From assembly GCF_003096015.2 (NCBI RefSeq), contig NZ_CP029185.2, forward strand, positions 846,001 to 910,000: a stretch of DNA of 64,000 nt, in the 5' to 3' direction. The position numbers and the translations under genes are program-made. Positions 9,395 through 18,013 of this stretch are shown piece after piece (position 1 is the stretch's first letter; each line of letters begins with the position of its first letter). Below the pieces are notes generated by a model that saw nothing but the letters and a program-made list of their open reading frames with translations, did no database searches and had not been told where the DNA came from. Source of the stretch: Limnobaculum parvum. GTDB taxonomy: Bacteria; Pseudomonadota; Gammaproteobacteria; Enterobacterales; Enterobacteriaceae.

Positions 9395-10597
9395 TTATTC
9401 CAGTAGTGAAAGTGCATGGGTTAACGCATCGTACAACCTATCCACATCAGTGAGTTGATTGTAAGGGGCAAAGGAGGCTCTCAGGGTGCCGCTTACTCCC
9501 ATTGCATCTAGCAACGGTTGGGCACAATGCTGTCCTGAGCGGATAGCCACACCTTGCTCAGAAAGCAGAGTAGCAACATCACTGTGGTGAAAACCTTCAA
9601 TATTAAATGCCAGCAGACTGCTGCCGGGTGCCCGATAGCTGATAAATCCGGGAATTGATGATAGTTGGTCGTAGGCTGCCTGTGCCAGCGCGCAGGCATA
9701 ACGCTCTGCCTCTGCGATATCCTGAGTCTTCAGCCATGACAGTGCGGCACCAACGCCGATGACACCGGCGATGTTAGGGGTACCCGCTTCAAAACATTCA
9801 GGAACCGGTTGGGCTTCAAACCCGTGGAAGGAGGCTTGAGTCAGCATTTTTCCGCCGCCCTGCCAAGGAGACATTTCAGCTAATAACTCTGCTTTGCCAT
9901 ACAGTGCGCCAATTCCGGTTGGGCCATAGAGCTTATGGGCAGAGAAAGCGTAGAAATCGATATCTAATTGTTGGACATCCGGTGGTGAGTGCACCACACC
10001 TTGTGCACCATCAACCATAACAACGGTGCCATTTTTATGGGCCAGCGTGATGGCCAGATGCAGGTCCGGACAACCGCCTGTGACGTTCGACATATGGCCG
10101 ATAGCCAAAATTTTAGTTTTGCTACTTAATAACGCCGGTAGTTGGCTCAAGTCAGGCATAAACCACTTATTGAGTGGCAATTTAACCACGTTAGCGCCGG
10201 TCTGTTTGGCAACCATTAGCCAGGGAATAAGATTCGAGTGATGTTCTGATTCGGTGACAATGATTTCATCACCCGGTTGCAGACGCGGGCGAGCATAACT
10301 TTGAGCAACCAAATTAATCGCTTCCGTGGTGCCTTTAGTCCAAACAATTTGCCGTTCGCTGGCGGCATTGAGTCGTTGAGCCACTTGCAAACGAGCGTTA
10401 TCAAACAGCTCGGTAGCGTGTTGCGCCGCCGTATGGGCGCTACGATGTACTGTGGCACCATTATGGGCATAGTACTCTTTGGTGGCGTTAATCACTGACA
10501 GGGGCTTAAGTGTCGTTGCTGCGCTGTCCAGATAACAGCCTGCTTCACTTAGTGCAGGGAACTGTTGGCGAAATAAATCAGGATTAAACGATTTCAT
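9395..10597 (-). CDS. csdA: Cysteine desulfurase CsdA
   Basis: CsdA is a PLP enzyme that converts cysteine to alanine and loads a persulfide on its active-site Cys. The 400-residue class V aminotransferase fold shows the PLP-binding lysine in FSAHKLYGPTGIG and the catalytic cysteine in RSGQHCAQPLL. The N-terminal LDSAATTLKP is typical of group II (SufS-like) desulfurases. Its length equals E. coli CsdA (401). It is the first gene of csdA-csdE. Confidence 0.96.
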   Translation of the reverse strand: MKSFNPDLFRQQFPALSEAGCYLDSAATTLKPLSVINATKEYYAHNGATVHRSAHTAAQHATELFDNARLQVAQRLNAASERQIVWTKGTTEAINLVAQSYARPRLQPGDEIIVTESEHHSNLIPWLMVAKQTGANVVKLPLNKWFMPDLSQLPALLSSKTKILAIGHMSNVTGGCPDLHLAITLAHKNGTVVMVDGAQGVVHSPPDVQQLDIDFYAFSAHKLYGPTGIGALYGKAELLAEMSPWQGGGKMLTQASFHGFEAQPVPECFEAGTPNIAGVIGVGAALSWLKTQDIAEAERYACALAQAAYDQLSSIPGFISYRAPGSSLLAFNIEGFHHSDVATLLSEQGVAIRSGQHCAQPLLDAMGVSGTLRASFAPYNQLTDVDRLYDALTHALSLLE

Positions 10598-10764
10598 AAG
10601 AGGCCATTTGCTGTGGGTATGGATAGTTCTGCAATAACCCTGATTGTACTAGCAGTGAGTTGAAAGCACATCATTAATTGCCGCTAATTTTATTTGCAGT
10701 CAGACGCTTTTCAGAAGATAGTTAAAGAGATTTAAGATGATGGTATGACTTTTACCAAGAGGAA

Positions 10765-10833
10765 TATACCCATCATACTTCAAGTTGTAGGTGCGTTGGT
10801 TACGTTCCTGCACCCCGAATTATTTAGGGTATA
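10765..10833. repeat. MITE-like palindromic element, about 69 bp
   Basis: The element is bounded by inverted TATACCC and GGGTATA ends, and its inside begins ATCATACTTCAAGTTG. I recognise this core as similar to a dispersed short repeat common in Yersinia, Serratia and relatives. It sits in the csdA-lipoprotein gap, ending 26 bp before the start codon of the lipoprotein gene, so it probably forms part of that gene's leader. I see no second copy in the window. Confidence 0.6.
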
Positions 10834-10859
10834 ACCTGTTTAACCGTAAGGAATAGTTT

Positions 10860-11084
10860 ATGAAACGTTTTATTCTTGCCTCTGCAGCACTGGCTCTCAC
10901 GTTAGGTTTAGCTGGTTGTTCCAGCCATTATGAGATGACCATGCAAGATGGCACCAAAATTATCACGGTGGGAGAGCCTCAGGTTGACGAGAGCACCGGT
11001 ATGGTGACTTATGAAACCCGCTTTGATGGTGAAAAGCAGATAAAACAGAGCGAGATGAAAGAGTATGTTAGGCAGCCATACTAA
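10860..11084 (+). CDS. YgdI/YgdR-family small lipoprotein
   Basis: This is a 74-residue precursor with lipobox LGLAGC (Cys20), then a single small SH3-like DUF903 domain (MTMQDGTKIITVGEPQVDESTG, then MVTYETRFDGEKQIKQSEMKEY). It has the same organisation as E. coli YgdI/YgdR, and the position beside gcvA fits ygdI. It is likely anchored in the outer membrane. The role is not established. A Shine-Dalgarno GTAAGGAA lies shortly upstream. Confidence 0.9.
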   Translation: MKRFILASAALALTLGLAGCSSHYEMTMQDGTKIITVGEPQVDESTGMVTYETRFDGEKQIKQSEMKEYVRQPY

Positions 11085-11113
11085 TTTACACCGCTGCCTG
11101 ATGAAAAACAGAA

Positions 11114-11328
11114 TAAAAAAAGCACCGCCTTGGCGGTGCTACTGTAATCACTATGGACAGACAGGGTAAATGTTCAGAAAATAAAATCATCATTAAGCCA
11201 AATAAATCAGTGAATTAATGATTGTACCTGACAAATATCAGGAAAATTAGCAAACACAACATCACAACCACAAAGCCAAAATGCGCCCTTCATTCAAAAA
11301 ACACACTTTTCGTTCCGGCTTAGGAAGT
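11114..11328 (-). ncRNA. gcvB: GcvB small regulatory RNA
   Basis: Read on the reverse strand, the 5' end ACTTCCTAAGCCGGAACG (from 11328) is one base different from E. coli GcvB over this stretch. The GU-rich seed R1 (GTTGTGATGTTGTGTTTG, 11268-11251) follows, then a small hairpin CCTGA/TCAGG, then the conserved ACCCTGTCTGTCCATAGTG block (R2 region). The 3' end is an intrinsic terminator AGCACCGCC/GGCGGTGCT with seven T. GcvB is an Hfq-dependent sRNA that represses many amino-acid and peptide transporter mRNAs. It is activated by GcvA, encoded divergently here as in E. coli. The seed and the central part are shorter or diverged relative to E. coli; total length is about 215 nt. Confidence 0.95.
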
Positions 11329-11334
11329 GCCATC

Positions 11335-11363
11335 ACTATAGGTATTTGCTGGTATATGTACAA
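11335..11363 (-). promoter_or_regulatory. gcvB promoter
   Basis: Reverse-strand TTGTAC (11363-11358), 17 bp, TATAGT (11340-11335) is placed exactly for a start at 11328, the conserved 5' end of GcvB. GcvA sites are expected just upstream but I did not find an unambiguous motif. Confidence 0.75.
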
Positions 11364-11381
11364 CGGACAATTTATAATGTA

Positions 11382-11404
11382 ACGCATTAGAAAAACTAAT
11401 GCGT
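11382..11404. other. Inverted repeat in the gcvA leader
   Basis: ACGCATTAG and CTAATGCGT flank AAAAA, a perfect 9-bp stem about 65 bp ahead of gcvA. It directly follows a TATAAT hexamer (11373-11378) and is not followed by a T run. It could be an mRNA 5' hairpin or a protein-binding palindrome involved in gcvA autoregulation. Confidence 0.45.
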
Positions 11405-11468
11405 GAATAGCAAAAATAGCTAACCTGTTCATGAATTATCATCAGGACTGGGAAGTATTATCAATATT

Positions 11469-12383
11469 ATGAAGCGATTACCTCCATTAAACTCATTGAG
11501 GGTGTTTGACTCTGCTGCTCGCCACCTTAGCTTTACTAAAGCTTCTGAAGAGCTTTTTGTGACGCAGGCCGCAATTAGTCACCAAATTAAGTCGTTGGAA
11601 GATTTTCTCGGGCTTAAGCTGTTTCGTCGTCGTAATCGTTCTCTTCTGCTGACCGAAGAGGGGCAAAGTTATTATTTAGATATAAAAGAAATATTCGCCT
11701 CTCTCAATGAAGCTACGCGTAAGCTGCAGGCCCGCAGTGCTAAAGGTGCATTAACGGTTAGCGTTCCAACCAGTTTCGCTATTCAGTGGCTGGTGCCGCG
11801 TCTGTCTGGATTTCATCTGCTTCATCCGGAAATTGATGTCAGGATCCAAGCCATTGATCGTGATGAATGGAAAATTTCGGACGATGTTGACGTGGCGATT
11901 TTTTATGGTCGCGGTAACTGGTCGGGGCTAAGAGTTGAACCGCTGTATGCTGAATATTTGATTCCAGTATGTTCACCGACAGTGATGATGGGTGCTCATC
12001 CACTGACGTCGCCAGAAGCGTTGGAACATCATACCCTGTTGCATGATGCTTCCCGGCGAGACTGGCAGGCCTATATTCGGCAGTTGGGTTTACAGCATAT
12101 TAATGTGCAACAGGGACCGATTTTTAGCCATACAGCAATGGTGGTTCAGGCCGCAGTACATGGCCAGGGCGTGGCGTTGGTGAATAACGTTCTGGCATTA
12201 GCGGAAATTGAATCAGGCCGTTTGGTTTGTCCGTTTAACCATGCATTAGCCAGTAAAAATGCATTCTATCTGGTGTGCCATGAGAGTCAGGCGGAATTGG
12301 GGAAAATTGCTTCGTTTCGCGAGTGGATTTTGGCGCTTGCCAGCAGTGAACAGCAGAGTGTTTATCTGCGCTATGAAGAATAG
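11469..12383 (+). CDS. gcvA: LysR-type regulator GcvA
   Basis: GcvA controls the glycine cleavage operon gcvTHP in response to glycine and purines (with GcvR) and activates gcvB. The 304-residue protein has the N-terminal LysR helix-turn-helix (LSFTKASEELFVTQAAISHQ, about residues 20-40), the linker helix and the periplasmic-binding-like effector domain. Sequence identity by eye to E. coli GcvA is high (LGLKLFRRRNRSLLLTEEG). It is divergent from gcvB. Confidence 0.96.
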   Translation: MKRLPPLNSLRVFDSAARHLSFTKASEELFVTQAAISHQIKSLEDFLGLKLFRRRNRSLLLTEEGQSYYLDIKEIFASLNEATRKLQARSAKGALTVSVPTSFAIQWLVPRLSGFHLLHPEIDVRIQAIDRDEWKISDDVDVAIFYGRGNWSGLRVEPLYAEYLIPVCSPTVMMGAHPLTSPEALEHHTLLHDASRRDWQAYIRQLGLQHINVQQGPIFSHTAMVVQAAVHGQGVALVNNVLALAEIESGRLVCPFNHALASKNAFYLVCHESQAELGKIASFREWILALASSEQQSVYLRYEE

Positions 12384-12478
12384 ATCTCATCAAAAATTAA
12401 AACAGTGATTATATAAACTCAGATTTACCGGTAGAATTCCAGCAGGTTTGGCTATGACGCTTACATTTGAAGGTATAA

Positions 12479-12877
12479 ATGACAATGAATAGTCGTTGGA
12501 TTTTGGTACTTGCCGCCATAAGCGGCTTTATTTTTGTATCTCTTGGTGCGTTTGGTTCTCACGGTTTGAGTAAAATTTTAGACGTTAAGCAGATAGCATG
12601 GCTGCGGACTGGTCTTGATTATCAGGGTATACATACCCTAGCTATACTGGCTTTGGGCGTTGCTGTTCAGCTACGAGATAATGTTTGGTTTCGGCGCAGC
12701 GCGGCTTTTCTTGCTATAGGTATTGTACTGTTTAGCGGTAGCCTGTATTGGCTCGCGTTGACTTCTATTGGTATGTGGCCTTATATCACGCCACTTGGCG
12801 GTTTTTGTTTTTTAATTGGTTGGGCTCTGCTGCTGGTTGGCGCATTACGCCTGAGTAAAAGGTTGAATAGTGAATAA
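12479..12877 (+). CDS. ygdD: DUF423 inner-membrane protein YgdD
   Basis: This is a 132-residue protein with four hydrophobic segments (about 7-25, 50-65, 72-92, 100-122) and the DUF423 hallmark GAFGSHGL near residues 24-31. Function is unknown. It is immediately upstream of and overlaps rlmM by 8 bp, the same pairing as in E. coli, so the two are co-expressed. The ATG two codons later (12485) is an equally possible start. Confidence 0.92.
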   Translation: MTMNSRWILVLAAISGFIFVSLGAFGSHGLSKILDVKQIAWLRTGLDYQGIHTLAILALGVAVQLRDNVWFRRSAAFLAIGIVLFSGSLYWLALTSIGMWPYITPLGGFCFLIGWALLLVGALRLSKRLNSE

Positions 12878-13973
12878 AGTTGCGTTGTATTGTCGCCCAG
12901 GATTCGAGAAAGAATGTGCGGCAGAGATTGCAGAAAAAGCGGCCAAGCTGGAAGTTTATGGCTTTCCTCGGGTCAAAGATAACAGTGGCTATGTGTTGTT
13001 TGAATGTTATCAACATGAAGATGCTGACCGTCTGGTAAAAGAGCTTTCTTTCAGTTCGCTAATTTTTGCTCGTCAGATGCTGGTTGTTGGTGACTTGTTA
13101 AAAGATTTGCCGGTAGACGATCGTGTTTCTCCTATTGTCGGAATGATACAGGGAGTCGTGGAAAACGCCGGTGAAGTGCGGGTGGAAGTACCTGATACTA
13201 ATGATGGCAAAGAACTGTTGAAGTTTTGTCGTAAGCTTACTGTGCCACTACGACAAGTGATGCGTGAGCGCGGCATTATGCTGGCGAAAGAAAATTTACG
13301 TCGCCCGGTGATTCATGTGTTCTTTATTGCCAGCGGCTGTTGTTATGTCGGCTACTCATACAGCAATAATAATTCACCGTTTTTTATGGGTATTCCTCGA
13401 CTGAAGTTTCCGGCAGAGGCACCCAGCCGTTCGACCCTTAAGCTGGAGGAGGCATTTCATGTGTTTATTCCAGCAGACGAGTGGGAGGAACGTTTAGCCA
13501 GCGGTATGAGAGCGGTTGACCTTGGTGCTTGTCCCGGCGGTTGGACTTATCAATTGGTTCAGCGCAGTATGATGATAGATGCCGTAGATAACGGCCCTAT
13601 GGCTCAGAGCATTATGGATACCGGTCAGGTAACCCATCATCGTGAAGATGGATTTCGCTATGAACCAACCAATTCCACAAACTATTGGGTAGTGTGTGAC
13701 ATGGTGGAAAAACCTTGGCGAGTTGCCAACTTGATGGCTGACTGGCTAATCAAAGGTTGGTGCCGGGAAGCTATCTTCAACTTGAAGTTGCCGATGAAAA
13801 AGCGCTACGAAGAAGTGTGTCAGAATCTGAAAGCTATTGACGATAAGTTAAAAGAGAATGGCATTAATGCACAGATTAATGCGAAACAGCTCTATCACGA
13901 TCGTGAAGAGATTACGGTGCATATCCGCCGTATTTGGGCATCGATACCCGGTCGTCGTGATGAGAGAAATTAA
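12870..13973 (+). CDS. rlmM: 23S rRNA 2'-O-ribose methyltransferase RlmM (C2498)
   Basis: RlmM methylates the ribose of C2498 in 23S rRNA using SAM. The 367-residue protein (E. coli 366) has an N-terminal THUMP-like domain and a Rossmann methyltransferase domain. The SAM motif is VDLGACPGGWTYQLV near residue 220, and VVCDMVEKPWRVANLM carries the catalytic Asp of the K-D-K-E set. The start is GTG at 12870, inside the end of ygdD; the product begins MNKVALYCRPGFEKECAAE like its homologues. Confidence 0.95.
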   Translation: MNKVALYCRPGFEKECAAEIAEKAAKLEVYGFPRVKDNSGYVLFECYQHEDADRLVKELSFSSLIFARQMLVVGDLLKDLPVDDRVSPIVGMIQGVVENAGEVRVEVPDTNDGKELLKFCRKLTVPLRQVMRERGIMLAKENLRRPVIHVFFIASGCCYVGYSYSNNNSPFFMGIPRLKFPAEAPSRSTLKLEEAFHVFIPADEWEERLASGMRAVDLGACPGGWTYQLVQRSMMIDAVDNGPMAQSIMDTGQVTHHREDGFRYEPTNSTNYWVVCDMVEKPWRVANLMADWLIKGWCREAIFNLKLPMKKRYEEVCQNLKAIDDKLKENGINAQINAKQLYHDREEITVHIRRIWASIPGRRDERN

Positions 13974-13998
13974 TCGCTGAAAAGGCCGTTAACTCAAT

Positions 13999-14817
13999 TT
14001 AGCCCTGTGGTGAAGATGCTGCGGGGCTTTTTGTTTTATTGAGGTCATCTTCATTCATCTTATTTTCACTTAGCCGAAGTTGCTGAAGATTTCCTGCTAA
14101 ATGAATATCCTGCTTTAATGTCGCGATTTCCCTGCACAGATAAGCCAGCGCTTTATGCTCGATTAACTTGTTTCGCCATTTTTCCGGCACGTTATCTATT
14201 TGTTGGTAGATTCCATCCAGCGTTTCATATTGGCTAAGTAATGTTGCCGCCGCTTTGGGGCCAATACCGGAGATGCCTGGGATCTTGCTGCTGCTAATAC
14301 CGGCTAACCCCCAGAAATCAGTCAATTGGGTTGGTTTGACGCCAAACTCCTGTTCAATAAAGGGAACATCCAGCCAGCGTTTTTGAAAATAATCGCGAAT
14401 GCGTAAGGTTGGCGCTAACAGTTGGCAGTAACCCTTATCCGTTGACACTATCGTTACCTGATAACCTCTCTGGCTGATATGGTGCGCGAGGGTTGCTGCT
14501 AAATCGTCAGCTTCATCACCGCTGGATTGCCAGCAGGGTATGCCAACCTGTTCGAAAGCCGTCTTTAGTTGTGGTAATTCATATACCAGCGACTCAGGCA
14601 TTGGGGAGCGGCCCGCTTTATAGTCAGGATAGAGTAAGTGTCGCCAACCGGTATTACGCTGCTCGTCATCAAAAACAGCCACCGCATGGGTAGGTTGGCT
14701 GTGCTGAATAAGCTGTTCTAGAGCTCGTACACATGTTGGAGCGCAAGGGGAACCTTGTACCGCATGAATACGGCGAATCAGATTGAGGGCATCAACAATC
14801 AGCAGGTGTATAGGCAT
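13999..14817 (-). CDS. xni: Flap endonuclease Xni
   Basis: Xni is homologous to the 5' nuclease domain of DNA polymerase I and acts on flap structures. The 272-residue product has the N-terminal VDALNLIRRIHA, the arch region and DEADDLAATLAHH (metal-binding carboxylates). VSTDKGYCQLL follows, then the helix-hairpin-helix GISGIGPKAAATLL. The family normally ends near residue 251 (LQQLRL). Here about 21 extra residues follow (NKMNEDDLNKTK and a Ser/Pro tail), encoded by the rlmM terminator region. Loss of an earlier stop codon would explain the tail. Confidence 0.92.
   Translation of the reverse strand: MPIHLLIVDALNLIRRIHAVQGSPCAPTCVRALEQLIQHSQPTHAVAVFDDEQRNTGWRHLLYPDYKAGRSPMPESLVYELPQLKTAFEQVGIPCWQSSGDEADDLAATLAHHISQRGYQVTIVSTDKGYCQLLAPTLRIRDYFQKRWLDVPFIEQEFGVKPTQLTDFWGLAGISSSKIPGISGIGPKAAATLLSQYETLDGIYQQIDNVPEKWRNKLIEHKALAYLCREIATLKQDIHLAGNLQQLRLSENKMNEDDLNKTKSPAASSPQG
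14001..14033 (+). terminator. rlmM terminator overlapping the 3' end of xni
   Basis: AGCCCTGT pairs with GCGGGGCT (8 bp with wobbles), followed by TTTTTG on the plus strand. The hairpin lies inside the last codons of the convergent xni frame, so the Xni C-terminus is partly encoded by the terminator. Confidence 0.65.
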
Positions 14818-14886
14818 AAGTTTCGCTTATCCGTAAGCTGCCGGGGTGACCTCCGGCAGAGTTAATCAGTTATTGCGTGAGGTTAG

Positions 14887-16254
14887 TTAAGTACAAATTT
14901 CATAACAAGGGGTATAAACCGAACCCGGTAACTTCATGCGGTGCTGTGCAACAAAACCTTGCAGTAGCTTGTCCATGTCTTTCATCATTTGCGAATCGCC
15001 ATGAATTTTATAGCGACCGTATTGCTCAATAGCTTGAATACCTACGTCTTTCACGTTTCCCGCCACAATGCCAGAGAAGGCCCTGCGTAGTGCCGCAGCT
15101 AATTGTTCCGGCGGTTGATTAGGGTGGAGGTTCAGGTTTGCCATATTTTCATGGCTTGGCTCGAAAGGATGTTGTAAATCTGGTGCAATCTTGATTGACC
15201 AGTTGAAGCTATAGGCATCTCCAGTGGCACGGCGATTTTCTTTTACTGCAGACATGCCATTCTTCATGACTCGGGCAACTTCTTCCGGATCGTTAATGAT
15301 GATTTTATAGTGTTTACGCGCCTGCTCTCCCAACGTACTCAGAATGAACTGGTCCAGTACTTCGAAGTAATCGGCACTCTCTTTCGGGCCGGTGAGCACC
15401 AAAGGCAGTTTTTGATCCTTATTTTCTGGGTTCATCAGAATACCCAGCAGATAAAGTAGTTCTTCTGCGGTACCAACGCCACCAGGGAAAATCACGATAC
15501 CGTGCGCAATGCGGACAAAGGCCTCCAGCCGTTTTTCAATGTCCGGCATGATGATCAACTCATTGACCAGTGGGTTTGGTGGTTCTGCTGCAATAATGGA
15601 GGGTTCGGTTAAACCAATAAACCGGCTATCTTTATAAGCCTGTTGTGCATGACCAACGGCGGCACCTTTCATTGGTGCTTCCATGGCGCCGGGGCCGCAT
15701 CCCGTACAGATATTGAGTTTGCGTAATCCTAACTGATTGCCGACTTTGCGGGCATACAGATATTCGGTTTCATTGATCGAGTGTCCGCCCCAGCAGACTA
15801 CCATATTTGGCTCTTCTCCAACGTGCAGGCCGCGGGCGTTGCGTAAGATGAAAAACACCAGATTGGTTAAATGCACTGAATTATCAGGATCCATTCTCTG
15901 GTGTTTCAATGCTTGAGCCAGTTGACCATGAACAAACAGAATATCGCGTAAAACCGCAAACAGGTTAGATTGAATCGAATGGATAAGACGACCATCAACG
16001 AAAGCCTCTTCCGGTGGATTTATCAATTCTAACTTAACGCCCCGTTCCCTACGCAGCACGTTAATATCAAACGATTTATAACGCTCCAGTAGCTCTTTGC
16101 TGTTGTCTGTTTTGCTGCCGGCGTTCAGTACCGCCAGTGAACAATTACGGAATAAGTGATAGAGATTACTGCTGGCAGTTCTTTTTAATGTATCCACCTC
16201 AAGCTGTGACAGCAGGTCCATAGAACCTAATGGTGGGCTAATATGTGTAATCAA
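14887..16254 (-). CDS. ppnN: Nucleotide 5'-monophosphate nucleosidase PpnN
   Basis: PpnN (YgdH) cleaves purine and pyrimidine monophosphates to base plus ribose-5-phosphate and is activated by (p)ppGpp. The 455-residue protein has the E. coli layout: an N-terminal DUF4478 region, the LOG/Rossmann core with CTGCGPGAMEAPMKGAAVGHA and the PGGxGTxxE nucleotide motif (FPGGVGTAEELLYLLG), and a C-terminal DUF3412 region. It is preceded by a 249-bp gap in which I see no gene. Confidence 0.96.
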   Translation of the reverse strand: MITHISPPLGSMDLLSQLEVDTLKRTASSNLYHLFRNCSLAVLNAGSKTDNSKELLERYKSFDINVLRRERGVKLELINPPEEAFVDGRLIHSIQSNLFAVLRDILFVHGQLAQALKHQRMDPDNSVHLTNLVFFILRNARGLHVGEEPNMVVCWGGHSINETEYLYARKVGNQLGLRKLNICTGCGPGAMEAPMKGAAVGHAQQAYKDSRFIGLTEPSIIAAEPPNPLVNELIIMPDIEKRLEAFVRIAHGIVIFPGGVGTAEELLYLLGILMNPENKDQKLPLVLTGPKESADYFEVLDQFILSTLGEQARKHYKIIINDPEEVARVMKNGMSAVKENRRATGDAYSFNWSIKIAPDLQHPFEPSHENMANLNLHPNQPPEQLAAALRRAFSGIVAGNVKDVGIQAIEQYGRYKIHGDSQMMKDMDKLLQGFVAQHRMKLPGSVYTPCYEICT

Positions 16255-16503
16255 ACCAACTCCCTAACGTTGAGGTTATTGAAAAGCTTGCTAAAGGGTA
16301 ACGGTAAACTTTTCTGTTTGTTCAGATAATGGTACTTGCCGTGTTGACCAACGTCTCTCTACTTTACTGATGTTCTGGAAACCATTCACGGTAATCTTGT
16401 ATTTTTTACTGTCATTTACATGAATATTGCGAAGCATCACTTAATGTTATGATTTATCGTACTATCTTCGTTATTTTTAATTGCTTTATATCCGTAACAC
16501 AGA

Positions 16504-17358
16504 CTATTGTCTGGCCAGCCGTTTGGTTTCGGGAACAAACTGAGTATTTGTCCGATAAGGATTAATGTCCAGTCCACCTCGTCGGGTATAACGAGCATAT
16601 ACGCTGAGGCTTTCCGGATGACAATAACGTTGAATATCATTAAAGATGCGCTCTACACACTGTTCATGAAATTCGTTGTGGTGGCGGAAAGAGACAATAT
16701 AGCGCAATAGGGCTTCGCGATTAATTTGGGGGCCTCGGTAGCGAATCTCTACCGAGCCCCAATCGGGCTGGTGGGTAATCAGGCAGTTAGATTTTAGCAG
16801 ATGGCTGACCAACGTTTCTTCAACCACGGGGGTATACTTCTCTGTAGCCTGTTCCAGCAATGTGTCATCAAAGTCGTAATGGGTAATCGCGATCGGCTGA
16901 TCGTCAATACATTCGCCGTCAAAGATGCCAATGGTCTCTCCGGTCAATTGCTCTAGGCGAAATAATTTGACGATAACAGCGCCTTGGGCACACAGCGATA
17001 AATCACGCGTGAGCACCTGTTGAACATCTTCCCAACTGTTAAATGGGGTCTGATTAAAACTGTTGAGATAGAGCTTAAAACTTTTGGATTCAACCAGATT
17101 TACACTGTTTGCATCAATATGAACTTCACCGACAGCGACCTGTGGCAACCCCCGGCTGTTAAGCCAGGACAACTCGTACAGTGTCCAGATATCGGCACCG
17201 TGAAAAGGTAGGGCGGTTGCACTTAATCCTAATGGGTCACGATTCAAACTGCGCGGAACCGGCTGTAACAATGAGGCATCATAATGGTCAATATAGGCGG
17301 TTTCTTTACCCAGCTTAAGCGTTGACAGCACCTGATTGTCTTGATAATGGGAAGTCAT
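16504..17358 (-). CDS. queF: NADPH-dependent 7-cyano-7-deazaguanine reductase QueF
   Basis: QueF reduces the nitrile of preQ0 to the amine of preQ1 in queuosine biosynthesis. The 284-residue length marks the bimodular (YqcD-like) type found in enterics (E. coli 282). The QueF signature VESKSFKLYLNSFN lies near residues 89-102, the catalytic Cys in LKSNCLITHQPDWGS near 190, and FHEQCVERIF near 230. It is divergent from syd. Confidence 0.96.
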   Translation of the reverse strand: MTSHYQDNQVLSTLKLGKETAYIDHYDASLLQPVPRSLNRDPLGLSATALPFHGADIWTLYELSWLNSRGLPQVAVGEVHIDANSVNLVESKSFKLYLNSFNQTPFNSWEDVQQVLTRDLSLCAQGAVIVKLFRLEQLTGETIGIFDGECIDDQPIAITHYDFDDTLLEQATEKYTPVVEETLVSHLLKSNCLITHQPDWGSVEIRYRGPQINREALLRYIVSFRHHNEFHEQCVERIFNDIQRYCHPESLSVYARYTRRGGLDINPYRTNTQFVPETKRLARQ

Positions 17359-17446
17359 GCTATTACTCCACTGTTACCCCATGAGGGAATAACGCTATAA
17401 TCATTGAAAATTTGCCATATAGTGTAACGCAATCTTTGAGATAAAT

Positions 17447-18004
17447 ATGACATATCCCGTAATCTCCGCTTTGACCCAGTTCACCACCTCTTTTATTGAT
17501 TTGTGGCAGCAAAAGGCCGGACATGAACCTGCCAGTGAAATGCTGTATGGCGTAGCCTCTCCTTGCATTGTTCGAACTCAGGATGAGTCAGTGCTTTGGC
17601 TACCTCAGCCTTTTGGTTCAGAGCCTTCTTTGGCTAACGTTGAGCGTGCGCTGAATATATCACTAATAGAAGAGGGCGCTCAGTTTTATACCTCACAATA
17701 TGCCGGTGATATGGCGGCTTGTTTTGACGGGTTGGAGTTGTCGCTGATTCAGGTTTGGAGCGATGAAGATTTCATTCGGCTACAGGAGAACTTGATCGGT
17801 CATTTAGTGACTCAGCGTAGGTTAAAGCTGGTCCCTACGCTATTTATTGCGACGACTGATTCAGAAATGGAAATGGTTTCTTTATGTAATCTGTCTGGTG
17901 AAGTGTTTCTTGAACATTTTGGCACCGCCAAGCGGGAAACGCTGGCGGAGTCATTAACGGTATTTTTGCAAAAACTTGAGCCTTTGGTGAGTTTTCATAA
18001 GTAA
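17447..18004 (+). CDS. syd: SecY-interacting protein Syd
   Basis: Syd binds SecY at the cytoplasmic face of the inner membrane and can act as a proofreader of translocon assembly. The 185-residue protein is acidic, has no signal or membrane segment and matches E. coli Syd (181) in length and context (queF-syd-csrB-yqcC). Characteristic segments include ERALNISLIEEGAQFYTSQYAGDM and VWSDEDFIRLQENLIGH. Confidence 0.93.
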   Translation: MTYPVISALTQFTTSFIDLWQQKAGHEPASEMLYGVASPCIVRTQDESVLWLPQPFGSEPSLANVERALNISLIEEGAQFYTSQYAGDMAACFDGLELSLIQVWSDEDFIRLQENLIGHLVTQRRLKLVPTLFIATTDSEMEMVSLCNLSGEVFLEHFGTAKRETLAESLTVFLQKLEPLVSFHK

Positions 18005-18013
18005 ATGGGATGC

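Noticed and set aside
16255..16503. Possible riboswitch upstream of ppnN or downstream of queF
   Set aside because: No conserved motif or paired structure stood out; the gap shows nothing I can support.
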